Origin: an uncultured Opitutia bacterium
GTDB lineage: Bacteria; Verrucomicrobiota; Verrucomicrobiia; Opitutales; Opitutaceae
Direction: 5' to 3'
Assembly: GCA_903862955.1 (NCBI GenBank)
Contig: CAIPAH010000012.1
Span: forward strand, 1 to 44,128
Length of the DNA stretch: 44,128 nucleotides
Part shown: piece by piece, positions 15,783 to 24,463 of the stretch
Layout: each line of letters starts with the position of its first letter
Numbering within the stretch: position 1 is the first letter of the stretch
The notes under the pieces: model-generated
Told to the model about the DNA's origin: nothing
The model's database searches: none
Seen by the model: only the letters and a program-made list of their open reading frames with translations
Program-made: the position numbers and the translations under genes

Positions 15783-18134
15783 TTAGAACTTGATTTTGAA
15801 ATACCCCTCCATCCGGAACGGCAGCTCCGGGAAGATCAATTCGCTCGCAGTGTAAGCGTCGCCATTGTGGATCCAGTTGCGCTGATCGGTGAGGTTCAGC
15901 AGGTCGAGGTTCACCGACCAACGCTTCGCCTCGTAGAACAGCGAGCCGTTGAGCGTGTATTGCGCCGGGATGTGCCACTGGTTGTCGAGGTTGCCGCGCT
16001 GCCAGCTCTGCCACTGCACGTTGAGCCCGGCGCCGAAGCCGTTTTCCCAGCGATAACGCACACTGCCGTTGAGCATGACTCTGGAGAATCCCAACAACGG
16101 CCAGTCGCCGGGGTCCACTTGGTTGGCATACGGATCGTAAGCCACGGTGCCCGTCCCCAACCCACCCGGGCCGCGGCCCAGCGCATACGCGTCGTAAATC
16201 GACCGGCCGCCAAACTGGAACGGCGCGGAGTTGACGTAGTGCCCATCCTGGAACGTCGCATTCGCCGTCGCGCTGAATCGCGTGTTGGGCTGATACACGG
16301 CCTCCAGTTCCAGTCCGCGAATGAGAATGTCGTTGTGCTCGCCACCGAGCCCGATCTCCGTGCGCCGTTGATCAAAGAGCGTCGCCGCCGCGAACAGCTG
16401 GTGGTCGAGCAGAGAAAATTTCGCGCCGACTTCCGCGAGGTCGCTGCGGTTGCGGAAATCGTCGTGGTTCAACGCGCCCGTGCCCGTCCCCGGATCCTTC
16501 AGGATCAGCCCGCCGCCCGCGAGGTTGCCCGTGACGGCGCGAATGCGCTGGTAAGTCGCATAGACCGACGTCGTCGGCGTCACGCGGTAGATGAGGTTCG
16601 CCGTAGGCGAGAACGTCCCCACGTCCGCGCGATCGTGCCATGGCGGCGTGCTGCCGTCCGGCAGCGGGTCGCGCGCGGCGCCGCGATATAGGTCGCCGCG
16701 CAGGCCGGCGATGAACGAGAGCTGCGACGTGAATTTCAGCTCGTGCTGCCAGAACGCCGCGAGGTTCCAGAGCGTGCTGTTGTCCGTCTCCGGGCTGCCC
16801 CACGCCGCCGGGAAAAACGGCCGGCCGCCGGGCCCGATGATGCCCGGGTAGTAGGAATTCGGGTATTGCTCCGCCTCGTTGAACACGCGCGACGGATCCG
16901 TGAGGTCGAAGTTGTAGATGTATTCGTTGAAATAGTTCTCGTAGCTCAGCGTGTGTGCATACCGCACGGTGACGCCGCCCACGGCCGATTGCGGCAGGAC
17001 GGCGTCGTTCCAGTCGAGGTGCAACTCGGTGCGGTTCTCGAAGGTGTGCTGCGTGACGTATTCTGCGTACTCGAACTGCTGGAAGCGTCGGCGGTTCACG
17101 TATTCGAAGAGCGTGCGGTTCACGAGCGTCAGCCCCGGCGAGAACACGTGCGTCGCGATCAGCTGCGCACGCACGACGTTCGCGTTTGAAAAATCGCCCT
17201 TCGAGAACAGCGTGGCTTCCCACGGCAGCTTCACCGTGCCCGTCGCCGGGATCGGGCCGGGAAACGGGTAATTGTCGGCGGATGCGCCCGTGTAGTAGAG
17301 CTCGTGCCAGATGAGGTCCTGGTTGACGCGGTTGACGCCGAGCGTCTCGGGCGGGTTCTGCCAGAAATATTGCGCGCTGAAATCCAGCGTCGTCGCGCCG
17401 GTCGGTTTCCACGTGACCGCCGCAAACACATCCTGCCGGCTGTCCGGCGCGTCGTTGCGGCGGAAAAACGTGTCGCCGCCCTTCCCCTCGTAGCTGAACC
17501 GCCACGCGCCGCGGTCGTTGACGGGTGCGGTCGTGTCGATCTGAACCGAGCCGTTGAGATACGAAACCTGCCCCGGCGCCCACGTGCCAAGCCGCGTCGT
17601 CACGGTCGTCTCGGGGCCGGAGAACTTCGGCTGCTTGGTGACGTAGTTCACATAGCCGCCCGTGAAATAGCCCGCGCCAAACACGGCCGAGCCCGGTCCG
17701 CGCACGAGATCGACGGCCTCGACGCCGTTGAACGAGGGGAAGTAGCCGTAATAATTGTAGCTGAGGCGCTGGCCGTTGAGGTAGGTCTCGGCGAGGTCGC
17801 CGCGCAGGTTTGGCATCGTGATGTTGCCGTAAGCCGCGCCCACGTACGCGCTCGGCGAGTAGAGCAGAATTTCCTGCACGCCGTGGATCTGCCGCTCGTT
17901 GAAGAGCGCCGTCGTGATCGTGCTGACGCCGCGTGGTGTCTCGAGTGGATCCCGCGCGTCGCCCATCACCGCCGAGCTCGTGCGCGTGAGCGGGTTGACA
18001 GACTGTTCGACCGGCACGCCAGTAACGACGAAGCGGGAGAGCTCGGTGACGTCCGGCGTGGTCTGCGCGCGGACTTCAGCCAGGACGAAGAACGCGCTCG
18101 AGGCGGAAAGAAGGAAGCGGGCCGGGATTTTCAT
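15783..18134 (-). CDS. TonB-dependent receptor under TPP riboswitch control (predicted thiamin importer)
   Basis: A 783-residue outer-membrane receptor: signal peptide FLLSASSAFFVLAEVRAQ, the segment ELSRFVVTGVPVEQS, plug motifs (DPLETPRGVSTIT, YLNGQRLSYN, VEAVDLVRGPGSAVFGAG, GGYVNYVTKQP) and a barrel ending in FKIKF. The plug is of the siderophore-receptor type. ATG 18134 starts the signal peptide; a start ten codons upstream is less likely. The 5' leader contains a clear TPP aptamer, so expression should fall when thiamin pyrophosphate is plentiful. The likely substrate is therefore thiamin, a phosphorylated thiamin or a pyrimidine/thiazole precursor (inference from regulation). No inner-membrane thiamin transporter gene lies next to it. 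Confidence 0.93.
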   Translation of the reverse strand: MKIPARFLLSASSAFFVLAEVRAQTTPDVTELSRFVVTGVPVEQSVNPLTRTSSAVMGDARDPLETPRGVSTITTALFNERQIHGVQEILLYSPSAYVGAAYGNITMPNLRGDLAETYLNGQRLSYNYYGYFPSFNGVEAVDLVRGPGSAVFGAGYFTGGYVNYVTKQPKFSGPETTVTTRLGTWAPGQVSYLNGSVQIDTTAPVNDRGAWRFSYEGKGGDTFFRRNDAPDSRQDVFAAVTWKPTGATTLDFSAQYFWQNPPETLGVNRVNQDLIWHELYYTGASADNYPFPGPIPATGTVKLPWEATLFSKGDFSNANVVRAQLIATHVFSPGLTLVNRTLFEYVNRRRFQQFEYAEYVTQHTFENRTELHLDWNDAVLPQSAVGGVTVRYAHTLSYENYFNEYIYNFDLTDPSRVFNEAEQYPNSYYPGIIGPGGRPFFPAAWGSPETDNSTLWNLAAFWQHELKFTSQLSFIAGLRGDLYRGAARDPLPDGSTPPWHDRADVGTFSPTANLIYRVTPTTSVYATYQRIRAVTGNLAGGGLILKDPGTGTGALNHDDFRNRSDLAEVGAKFSLLDHQLFAAATLFDQRRTEIGLGGEHNDILIRGLELEAVYQPNTRFSATANATFQDGHYVNSAPFQFGGRSIYDAYALGRGPGGLGTGTVAYDPYANQVDPGDWPLLGFSRVMLNGSVRYRWENGFGAGLNVQWQSWQRGNLDNQWHIPAQYTLNGSLFYEAKRWSVNLDLLNLTDQRNWIHNGDAYTASELIFPELPFRMEGYFKIKF

Positions 18135-18216
18135 GGTAGGGAGTGAGGCCCATCCCAAAACCAATCCCCGGCGAATCGAGCGGCGTGGTCCGCCCGGTGG
18201 CGCTAACCGCGCCTGC

Positions 18217-18306
18217 TGTTTCCTTCGTCGGCATGATCCGTTTCAGGTTCGAAGGGTCGAGCAGCCGGTCGCGCCGCAATCTCAGCCCTCCGCGGAGGAC
18301 ACCCCT
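18217..18306 (-). promoter_or_regulatory. TPP (thiamin pyrophosphate) riboswitch
   Basis: Read on the minus strand, the leader contains GGGGTGTCC, then GGCTGAGA, then GACCCTTCGAACCTGA, then ATGCCGACGAAGGAAA, in the order and spacing of the THI-box aptamer. The aptamer ends 82 bp before the receptor ATG. A GC-rich stretch between them (GCGCGGTTAGCGCC and GGGCGGACC) could form the expression platform. No T-run follows, which favours control of translation over termination. Confidence 0.93.
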
Positions 18307-18385
18307 ACAGGCAAGACCCGTGAAAGCGCCCCGCCGTCCGCGGCGCAAGCCAATCTTTCCCATCCGCGACGCACCTCGAACCCCT

Positions 18386-18490
18386 AAAACACAAGAGCCG
18401 CCCTTTCGGGCGGCTCCCTGACCTAACACCAAACAAACCTTAGAACTTAACTACAAACACTCACCGTCTTACCAGGACGATGTTGACTAC
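18386..18490 (-). ncRNA. Tandem small RNA unit A
   Basis: A predicted transcript of about 105 nt. On the minus strand it runs from GTGTAGTCA (18484-18492) through GTTTGTAGTT (18449-18458) and a 21-base block (18419-18439, ending GTGTTAGGTCA) to a 9-bp terminator stem GAGCCGCCC/GGGCGGCTC with a GAAA loop (18395-18416) and a TTGTGTTTT tail. All conserved blocks recur in unit B. It contains no ATG-initiated ORF. Confidence 0.7.
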
Positions 18491-18495
18491 ACGGG

Positions 18496-18525
18496 GATAG
18501 ATGCGCCGTTCGACGAAACGTTCAA
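18496..18525 (-). promoter_or_regulatory. Predicted promoter of small RNA unit A
   Basis: On the minus strand TTGAAC (18520-18525) and TCTATC (18496-18501) are separated by 18 bp. The same two boxes with the same 18-bp spacing precede unit B although the spacer sequence differs, which suggests a -35/-10 pair. Confidence 0.55.
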
Positions 18526-18564
18526 AAAATGTTTTCCCCAAAAATCCCGCCCCACCGACGCCGG

Positions 18565-18650
18565 AAACACAAGAGCCGCTCCCTTGCGGGAGCGGCTCGA
18601 GTGACCTAACACCAAGCAAACCGTAAGAACTACAAACAATCTCTGACTAC
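18565..18650 (-). ncRNA. Tandem small RNA unit B
   Basis: A predicted transcript of about 86 nt, paralogous to unit A. It shares GTGTAGTCA (18644-18652), GTTTGTAGTT (18628-18637) and the 21-base block (18602-18622, one difference). Its terminator stem is 11 bp, GAGCCGCTCCC/GGGAGCGGCTC with a GCAA loop (18573-18598), and the tail is TTGTGTTT. Stem bases differ from unit A but stay paired, and both loops are GNRA tetraloops on the minus strand, which fixes the orientation. Confidence 0.7.
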
Positions 18651-18655
18651 ACTCA

Positions 18656-18685
18656 GATAGACGGGGCCGATGCCGAAATGCTCAA
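18656..18685 (-). promoter_or_regulatory. Predicted promoter of small RNA unit B
   Basis: On the minus strand TTGAGC (18680-18685) and TCTATC (18656-18661) are separated by 18 bp, matching the arrangement before unit A. A T-rich stretch precedes the -35 box in both units. The remaining gap to 18820 is AT-rich (for example TTTTAATTAATTAC near 18733) and probably also holds the promoter of the next plus-strand gene. Confidence 0.55.
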
Positions 18686-18820
18686 AAAAAGATCGGGGAA
18701 ATTGTGAACAAGTATCTCATGATGTAACTCTCTTTTAATTAATTACTAGCGTGTTGTGAATGACTTGGGGTGGACACCCCGGGAGGACAGGAAGAGGGCT
18801 GTTTCGACCCCTCTTTTCCC

Positions 18821-19564
18821 ATGGAAAACTCCTCCACCCGTCCCCACCTGTTCGGCCTCCTCGCAGGCCTGTTTCTCGCCGCCGGCCTCTGCTTTGCCTC
18901 CATCGTCTTCACGCGCACGTGGACCCGCCTCCACGAGTCCCAAGTCATCGAAGTGACCGGCTCCGCGCGAAAAAATGTCGAGTCCGACCTCGTGGTCTGG
19001 CGCGCCAGCTTCGCCGTCGAGGACGAGTCCCTGCTCAGCGCGCACACGAAGCTCAAGGCCGACCTCGCCACCGTGTCCTCCTTCTTGCGCGCCAAGGGCG
19101 TGAAAGATTTTACGCTCCTGCCCCTGCAAATCCGCGAAATCACCGCGCGCACGAAAACCGACGGTGAGGAGACGGTCTCGAAACGCATCGGGTACCGCCT
19201 CACGCAACGCATCGAGATCCAATCGACCGACATCGCGCCCACCACCCGCCTCGGCGCGGAGTCCGCTGCGCTGCTGGAACAGGGCATCGCCCTCGTGTCC
19301 GAGGGACTCGACTTCATCTACACCAAGGCCAGTGAAGCCAAGGTCGAGATGATGGCCGAGGCGACCCGCGACGCCCGCGCCCGCGCCGAACAGATCGCCC
19401 GCCAGGGCGGCCGCCGGCTCAAGGAGCTGCGCACCGCGCGCATGGGCGTCGTGCAGATCAACCCGCTCTATTCCAGCGCGACGAGCTGGGAGGGAAACAA
19501 CGACAACTCGTCGTTCGAAAAAACCATCATGACCACCGTCAGCGCGACCTTCTCGCTGGACTGA
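18821..19564 (+). CDS. SIMPL domain (DUF541) protein
   Basis: A 247-residue protein with one N-terminal membrane anchor (LFGLLAGLFLAAGLCFASIVF) and a SIMPL/DUF541 domain: VIEVTGSARKNVESDLVVWRA, with the typical 'G.a...v..D.a.....v' start, then KGVKDFTLLPLQI, and a C-terminal RARAEQIARQGGRRLKEL. The domain forms periplasmic oligomers in characterised relatives; its role is unclear. ATG 18821 begins just before the anchor. Confidence 0.88.
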   Translation: MENSSTRPHLFGLLAGLFLAAGLCFASIVFTRTWTRLHESQVIEVTGSARKNVESDLVVWRASFAVEDESLLSAHTKLKADLATVSSFLRAKGVKDFTLLPLQIREITARTKTDGEETVSKRIGYRLTQRIEIQSTDIAPTTRLGAESAALLEQGIALVSEGLDFIYTKASEAKVEMMAEATRDARARAEQIARQGGRRLKELRTARMGVVQINPLYSSATSWEGNNDNSSFEKTIMTTVSATFSLD

Positions 19565-19591
19565 CGCGTTCGCGAGCGATCCCGCCCGACA

Positions 19592-20815
19592 TCACTCACG
19601 CCCGGCACCCGGAATCGGGTGCGCGTGCGGATGTGCGTGCGGCGGGCTCGGCACGTCGGCCGGCGTCTTGTTCGGGACCGGCGTGCTCTTGAGCGGGTAA
19701 ACGAACCGCTGGCCCTCGTAATTGCGGAAAATCACCTCGTCGTCCGTGACACTCTCCACGTAGTCCGGGTTGATCGGCACCTTGCCGCCGCCACCCGGGG
19801 CGTCGATGACGTATTGCGGCACCGCATAACCCGTCGTGTGGCCGCGCAGCGCGCGGATGATCTCAATGCCCTTCTGGACGCTCACCTTGAAGTGCGCGCC
19901 GCCGGTGATGAGGTCCATCTGGTAAAGGTAGTAGGGCCGCACGCGCATCCGCAGCAGGCGGTGCACAAGTGCCTTCATCACGTCGGCATCGTCGTTCACG
20001 CCCTTGAGCAGCACGCTCTGGTTGCCCAGCGGCACGCCCGCAAACGACAGCCGCTCGCAGGCCGCCTTGAGCTCCGCCGTGCACTCCTTCGGGTGGTTCA
20101 CGTGGATGCTCATCCAGATCGGGCCGTATTTCTTAAAAACTTCGCACAGCTCCGGCGTGATCCGCTGCGGCAGGAAAACCGGGATGCGCGAGCCGATGCG
20201 GATGAACTCCACGTGCTTGATCGCCCGGAGCCGGCTCAGCAGGTGCTCGAGTTTCTTGTCCGAGAGCAGCAGCGGGTCGCCGCCCGAGAGCAGCACGTCC
20301 CGCACTTCGGGATGCCCCTCGATGTAGCGCAGCGCCTGCTCGTATTCGGGGTGAAAATTGTAGTCCTGCGCGTTCGAAACGAGCCGGCTGCGGGTGCAGT
20401 AGCGGCAATACGACGCGCAACGATCCGTCACCAGGAACAACACGCGATCGGGATAACGATGCACCAGGCCCGGCACCGGCGAATGTTCGTCCTCGCCCAG
20501 CGAATCCAGCTGCTCTTCCACCGACAGCTGCATCTCGCCCGCCCGGGGAATGACCTGCAGCCGGAGGGGGCAGTTCGGGTCGTTGCGGTCGATCAGGTTA
20601 AAGAAGTACGGGGTGATCGCGAGCGAGAGCTTGTGGTCGGCAAAATAGCACCCGGCTTTCTCGTCCGGCGTCAGCGTCATGAACTGCTCCAGCTGGGCGA
20701 CGCTCGTGATGCGATTCTTCAGCTGCCAGGTCCAGTCCTGCCACTCGCTCGCCGGCACGTGCGACCACAGGCCTTGCCCTTCGAACCAGGCGGAGCGGTC
20801 TTCGGTGTAGGGCAT
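19592..20815 (-). CDS. kamA: Lysine 2,3-aminomutase (KamA family radical SAM enzyme)
   Basis: A 407-residue PLP-dependent radical SAM enzyme that converts L-lysine to L-beta-lysine. The [4Fe-4S]/SAM motif is CASYCRYC (C133, C137, C140). The PLP lysine is K345 in APGGGGKVPINP, and the two substrate-binding Asp residues of clostridial lysine 2,3-aminomutase fall at D301 (YQMDL) and D338 (VIDAPGG), all shifted by eight positions. This points to a true lysine aminomutase more than to an EF-P modifying EpmB. The C terminus carries a His-rich tail (PPHAHPHAHPIPG). It is transcribed divergently from carA. No beta-lysine acetyltransferase gene is next to it. Confidence 0.92.
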   Translation of the reverse strand: MPYTEDRSAWFEGQGLWSHVPASEWQDWTWQLKNRITSVAQLEQFMTLTPDEKAGCYFADHKLSLAITPYFFNLIDRNDPNCPLRLQVIPRAGEMQLSVEEQLDSLGEDEHSPVPGLVHRYPDRVLFLVTDRCASYCRYCTRSRLVSNAQDYNFHPEYEQALRYIEGHPEVRDVLLSGGDPLLLSDKKLEHLLSRLRAIKHVEFIRIGSRIPVFLPQRITPELCEVFKKYGPIWMSIHVNHPKECTAELKAACERLSFAGVPLGNQSVLLKGVNDDADVMKALVHRLLRMRVRPYYLYQMDLITGGAHFKVSVQKGIEIIRALRGHTTGYAVPQYVIDAPGGGGKVPINPDYVESVTDDEVIFRNYEGQRFVYPLKSTPVPNKTPADVPSPPHAHPHAHPIPGAGRE

Positions 20816-20934
20816 CGGTTAAGCGGTAATTGGTAAGGGGCCTAACCAGTCCTGTCAAATGACCGCTTAAAATAGCCCCGGGGCCGAGGTTTGCCCTTGG
20901 CAGACCATGGCGGACGCCTTTTCGTCAGGCTTTA

Positions 20935-22107
20935 ATGTCCACGCCCAAGCCCGCAATTCTCGCCCTTGAGGATGGTTCTGTCTTCCGGGGGCTCGCCTTC
21001 GGCGCCGACGCCACCATCGCCGGCGAGTGCGTGTTCAACACCTCAATGACCGGCTACCAGGAGATCCTCACCGACCCCTCCTATTTCGGCCAGATCGTCA
21101 CCATGACCGCCGTGCAAATCGGCAACTACGGCGTGAACGCCGAGGACACCGAGGCCGCCACGCCGAAGTGCTCCGGCTTCGTCGTGCGGGAACTCTCCCC
21201 CATCGTCAGCAATTGGCGCAGCCAACAGTCGCTTCACGACTACCTCCGCCAGGCCGGCATTCCCGGCATCAGCGAGGTCGACACGCGTGCGCTCACCAAA
21301 AAGCTCCGCGTCGAGGGCGCCATGAAATGCTGCCTCAGCACCCTGCCCCTCGGTGACGCCGAGGCGATCCAGCGCGCCCGGTCCTGGCGTGACATGGCGG
21401 GCGCCGACTACGTGAAGGACGTCACGTGCAAGACGCCCTACCTCTGGCGCGCCGACGACCCCGCCAACCACAACACGCCCTATTTCCCCGTCGGCACCAC
21501 GATGAACGCCCCGGGCATCCCCGAGAAAAAATTCCGCGTGGCCGCCTTCGACTACGGCGCCAAGCACAGCATTTACCGCAAGCTCGTGCGGCACGGCTTC
21601 GAGGTGCAGGTCTTCCCCGCCACCGCGACCCATGAGGAGGTTCGCGAGCACAAGCCCGACGCCGTCTTCCTGTCCAACGGCCCCGGCGACCCCGCCGCCT
21701 TGCCCTACATCCACCAGACGGTCACCGGCCTGCTGCCCGATTACCCCATTTTCGGCATCTGCCTCGGTCACCAAATGATCACGCACGCGCTGGGTGGCAC
21801 CACCTTCAAGCTCAAGTTCGGCCACCGCGGCGGCAACCAGCCGGTGAAGAACCTCGATACCGGCAAGGTCTCCATCACCGCGCAGAATCACGGCTTCGCC
21901 ACCGACCCGAAATCCCTCGCCGACCGCGGCGCGCGCGTCACCGAGATCAATCTCAACGACCAGACCGTCGAGGGCCTGCGCCACACGAAGCTCCCCGTGT
22001 TCAGCGTGCAGTATCACCCCGAAGCCGCCCCCGGCCCGAACGACGCCGACCCGCTCTTCGTGGATTTCTACCGGATGGTCGAGCAGCGCAAAGCCGGGAA
22101 GATTTGA
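20935..22107 (+). CDS. carA: Carbamoyl-phosphate synthase small subunit
   Basis: A 390-residue glutamine amidotransferase subunit that supplies ammonia to CarB for arginine and pyrimidine synthesis. The N-terminal domain begins AILALEDGSVFRGLAFG and contains CVFNTSMTGYQEILTDPSY. The class I amidotransferase domain has the nucleophile C276 in FGICLGHQ, and the catalytic His/Glu in YHPEAAPGP. Full length. carB is not adjacent. Confidence 0.97.
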   Translation: MSTPKPAILALEDGSVFRGLAFGADATIAGECVFNTSMTGYQEILTDPSYFGQIVTMTAVQIGNYGVNAEDTEAATPKCSGFVVRELSPIVSNWRSQQSLHDYLRQAGIPGISEVDTRALTKKLRVEGAMKCCLSTLPLGDAEAIQRARSWRDMAGADYVKDVTCKTPYLWRADDPANHNTPYFPVGTTMNAPGIPEKKFRVAAFDYGAKHSIYRKLVRHGFEVQVFPATATHEEVREHKPDAVFLSNGPGDPAALPYIHQTVTGLLPDYPIFGICLGHQMITHALGGTTFKLKFGHRGGNQPVKNLDTGKVSITAQNHGFATDPKSLADRGARVTEINLNDQTVEGLRHTKLPVFSVQYHPEAAPGPNDADPLFVDFYRMVEQRKAGKI

Positions 22108-22110
22108 ACC

Positions 22111-22208
22111 TCGGAGATGGAGCGCGTTGTCCCTAACGCGCTGAGAGCCTCCGCCCGCTGTCGGCTACGACGCAGCCAAACCACGCGTTGAGGACAGCGC
22201 GTTCCACC
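22111..22208. repeat. Palindromic GCGCGTTGTCC repeat
   Basis: TGGAGCGCGTTGTCC near 22118 and GGACAGCGCGTTCCA near 22191 are imperfect inverted copies (pairing through G-T) enclosing TAACGCGCTGAGAG and CCACGCGTTGA. The element sits between the convergent carA and glycosidase-like genes and could act as a bidirectional transcription stop. Confidence 0.6.
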
Positions 22209-22209
22209 T

Positions 22210-24420
22210 TCAGATCAACCGCTGCTCCGCGGGTCCCGGAATCTCCAGCACCCTGTCCTGCCCGAGGTGCCTGATGCGCACCGTCGCCGGCAGCGCGGAA
22301 GCCGGCAACACCGGCTTCGCCGTCACCCCGGCAAACGTCAGCTCGATCCCCAGCAACCAGCGCGGGAGCGCGCAGGCGACCAGCCCTTGGTCCGCGAGAA
22401 ACGGCTCCGCGGCGATCAAATCATAGGAGGGAAACTCTTTCGGAATCATCACTTCCTCGACCACGGTCCGGCTCGGCTCGCCCTGGAAATCCCAATAATT
22501 GGACCCTTCAACGAGCGACGTCTGCGCCACCCGCGCCATGAACTTCCGCCACTCTGCCAGCGCCACGTCCTCGCGGCCCACCTTCACGAGCGCGCCGATC
22601 CATTGGTAATTCCACGACGCCAAACAGCCGCCGTTCATCGTCTCGCCGAAGCGCGTCACGTCGGCGTTGAACTTCCGCTTCATGAACGAGAACTCCTCCG
22701 CGTCGTAAAGATTGGTCTGGATCGACCAACAATTCTCCCACGCCGGCCCGAGCTCCTTCCGCCGCGCGATCACCGCGTCCACCACGCGCCGCGCGCGGTG
22801 CGCCGGTACCATGCCCGCGCAGATCGCCATGAATTGCGGTGGTCCATAGAGGTAAAACCGCGGCACGCCTTCCACATCAACCCAGTCGGCATAAAACCCG
22901 CGCTCCTCGCTCCAGAAATCGCGGTCGTATTTCTCCCGCACGACCTCGGCCTGCGCCGCGAGCGCGGGAATTTCACTCTCGTGCCCGAGCCATTCCGCCA
23001 CCTCGACCGACGCGCGGAGCGCCATCCACGCCAGCACATTCACGTAGCCGATGTGGCCATTGCGCGAAATCCAGTCCCAGTAGTCGTTCCCTTCCTCCCG
23101 CGTCGTGAAAATCATCCCGCGGCCGTCCGCAATCTGCCGGTTCAACCGGACCAGCGCCCGGCGTGCACCCCGCCACAACCGCTCGCCCAGCTCCCGGTCA
23201 CCCGTCAGCAGGAGCACGTCGCGCATGCACAGGAGATACGAGGTGAAAAGATCCAGCGAGGTCGTGCTCTGGTAGCCCGGGCCGACCGTGTCGTCCTGCA
23301 CGAGATGACCCGCCATGCGGATGACCTCGTCGATCAACACCCGCTGCAGGTCGGTGCTGTCGGGCCCGAGCGGCTCCCGCTTCACCCCGAACTTCAGCAT
23401 CTCGGCATGCATGTGCCGGCACAACAGCGCGACATACCCCGACGGTGAATTCCCGATGCGCCAGTCATGCGTGTCCGCCATCAGCCCGCAGTTCGCATAC
23501 GTATCAAAAAACCGCCGGTTCACTGCCGACTCGCCCTGCAGTGGCCCGCGCAAATTCACGTCGAGGGCCACGCCCGTCTCCGCCGTCACAAGTTCCAAGG
23601 TCAGCGTGGCTTCAATGACCTCACCCGCCCGCATCGTCCGCGGACCCGCGGCATCGCACCACGGGCTCTGTGCCAGCACAGACGAAAAATTCTGGATCTC
23701 ACCCTTCTTCAGGTGATGCGAGGTCGTCACGCGCCAGTCACCGTTGGGACCTGCGCGCGACAGCAGCTTGGCGATCGCCCACCCGCCCGCCGTGGTCCGG
23801 GTGTGCCGGGTCGTCAGCGTCTGGCATTCGGGCCCCAGGATGCTGCCCGAACCGTAAAACGCGTCCTTCGTCATGCCGCGTTCCCACAACATGAACACCG
23901 TCGGCTCGCCCCACGGGGTCTGCGCGGAGAAGAACAATCCCGGCGCAAACGCGTCCGCCACCACCGTCTCCCGCTGCCACTCTTGCCGGATCGTCCAGGT
24001 CAGCTTCGGTCCGGCCAGGCGCAGCTGCCACCGCTCCTCGACCGCGCCATACCGGATGCCGCCCATCTCCACTTCTGTCCCGCTCCCCGGCCCAACCGCC
24101 GGCGGGGCCGACGCTGAGCTCAGCTGCCAGTTTCCCGCCCCGTCCACATAACCGCTCTGCCCGCCACAGGGTCCGGTCAGCGGCAGGTGCGAGCTGCGCG
24201 GCGCAGCGGTCTTCAGCAAGTTGGCACACCAGCGCGATGTACCCGTCCCATCAAAGCCCAGCGCGATCAGCCGGGGCCGGCTGGAATCCAGGCTGATTTG
24301 CCAGAACGGGTTTCGCAGTTGGATCGGCACAGTGGTCGCCAATCGGAAGAGGAATCGTTCCAACTTCAAGTCCGCTTCCGCCGCCTTCTGGAAAATCGCG
24401 CATCGTTTCCAGATTCCCAA
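22210..24420 (-). CDS. Six-hairpin glycosidase-like protein
   Basis: A protein of up to 736 residues. The N-terminal 300 residues look like a beta-sandwich, and the rest has the helix-rich pattern of an (alpha/alpha)6 barrel, with Trp/Tyr/Asp-rich segments typical of glycoside hydrolases (EEGNDYWDWISRNGHIGYVN, YDRDFWSEERGFYADW, ENCWSIQTNLYDAEEF, GGCLASWNYQWIGALV). The exact family and catalytic residues are not recognised. No signal peptide is present, so it is probably cytoplasmic. The start is uncertain: the first codon is TTG at 24420, and GTG 24330 is an alternative. It is divergent from the gene at 24464. Confidence 0.75.
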   Translation of the reverse strand: MGIWKRCAIFQKAAEADLKLERFLFRLATTVPIQLRNPFWQISLDSSRPRLIALGFDGTGTSRWCANLLKTAAPRSSHLPLTGPCGGQSGYVDGAGNWQLSSASAPPAVGPGSGTEVEMGGIRYGAVEERWQLRLAGPKLTWTIRQEWQRETVVADAFAPGLFFSAQTPWGEPTVFMLWERGMTKDAFYGSGSILGPECQTLTTRHTRTTAGGWAIAKLLSRAGPNGDWRVTTSHHLKKGEIQNFSSVLAQSPWCDAAGPRTMRAGEVIEATLTLELVTAETGVALDVNLRGPLQGESAVNRRFFDTYANCGLMADTHDWRIGNSPSGYVALLCRHMHAEMLKFGVKREPLGPDSTDLQRVLIDEVIRMAGHLVQDDTVGPGYQSTTSLDLFTSYLLCMRDVLLLTGDRELGERLWRGARRALVRLNRQIADGRGMIFTTREEGNDYWDWISRNGHIGYVNVLAWMALRASVEVAEWLGHESEIPALAAQAEVVREKYDRDFWSEERGFYADWVDVEGVPRFYLYGPPQFMAICAGMVPAHRARRVVDAVIARRKELGPAWENCWSIQTNLYDAEEFSFMKRKFNADVTRFGETMNGGCLASWNYQWIGALVKVGREDVALAEWRKFMARVAQTSLVEGSNYWDFQGEPSRTVVEEVMIPKEFPSYDLIAAEPFLADQGLVACALPRWLLGIELTFAGVTAKPVLPASALPATVRIRHLGQDRVLEIPGPAEQRLI

Positions 24421-24463
24421 CCCCTGCTTGCCTCGTCCGTGAATTTGGCCGAGATGGTCCCCC

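Noticed and set aside
18386-18700. Possibility that the tandem units are short coding genes or CRISPR-like repeats
   Set aside because: No ATG-initiated frame is shared by the units, and there are only two units with diverged interiors, not identical repeats with spacers.
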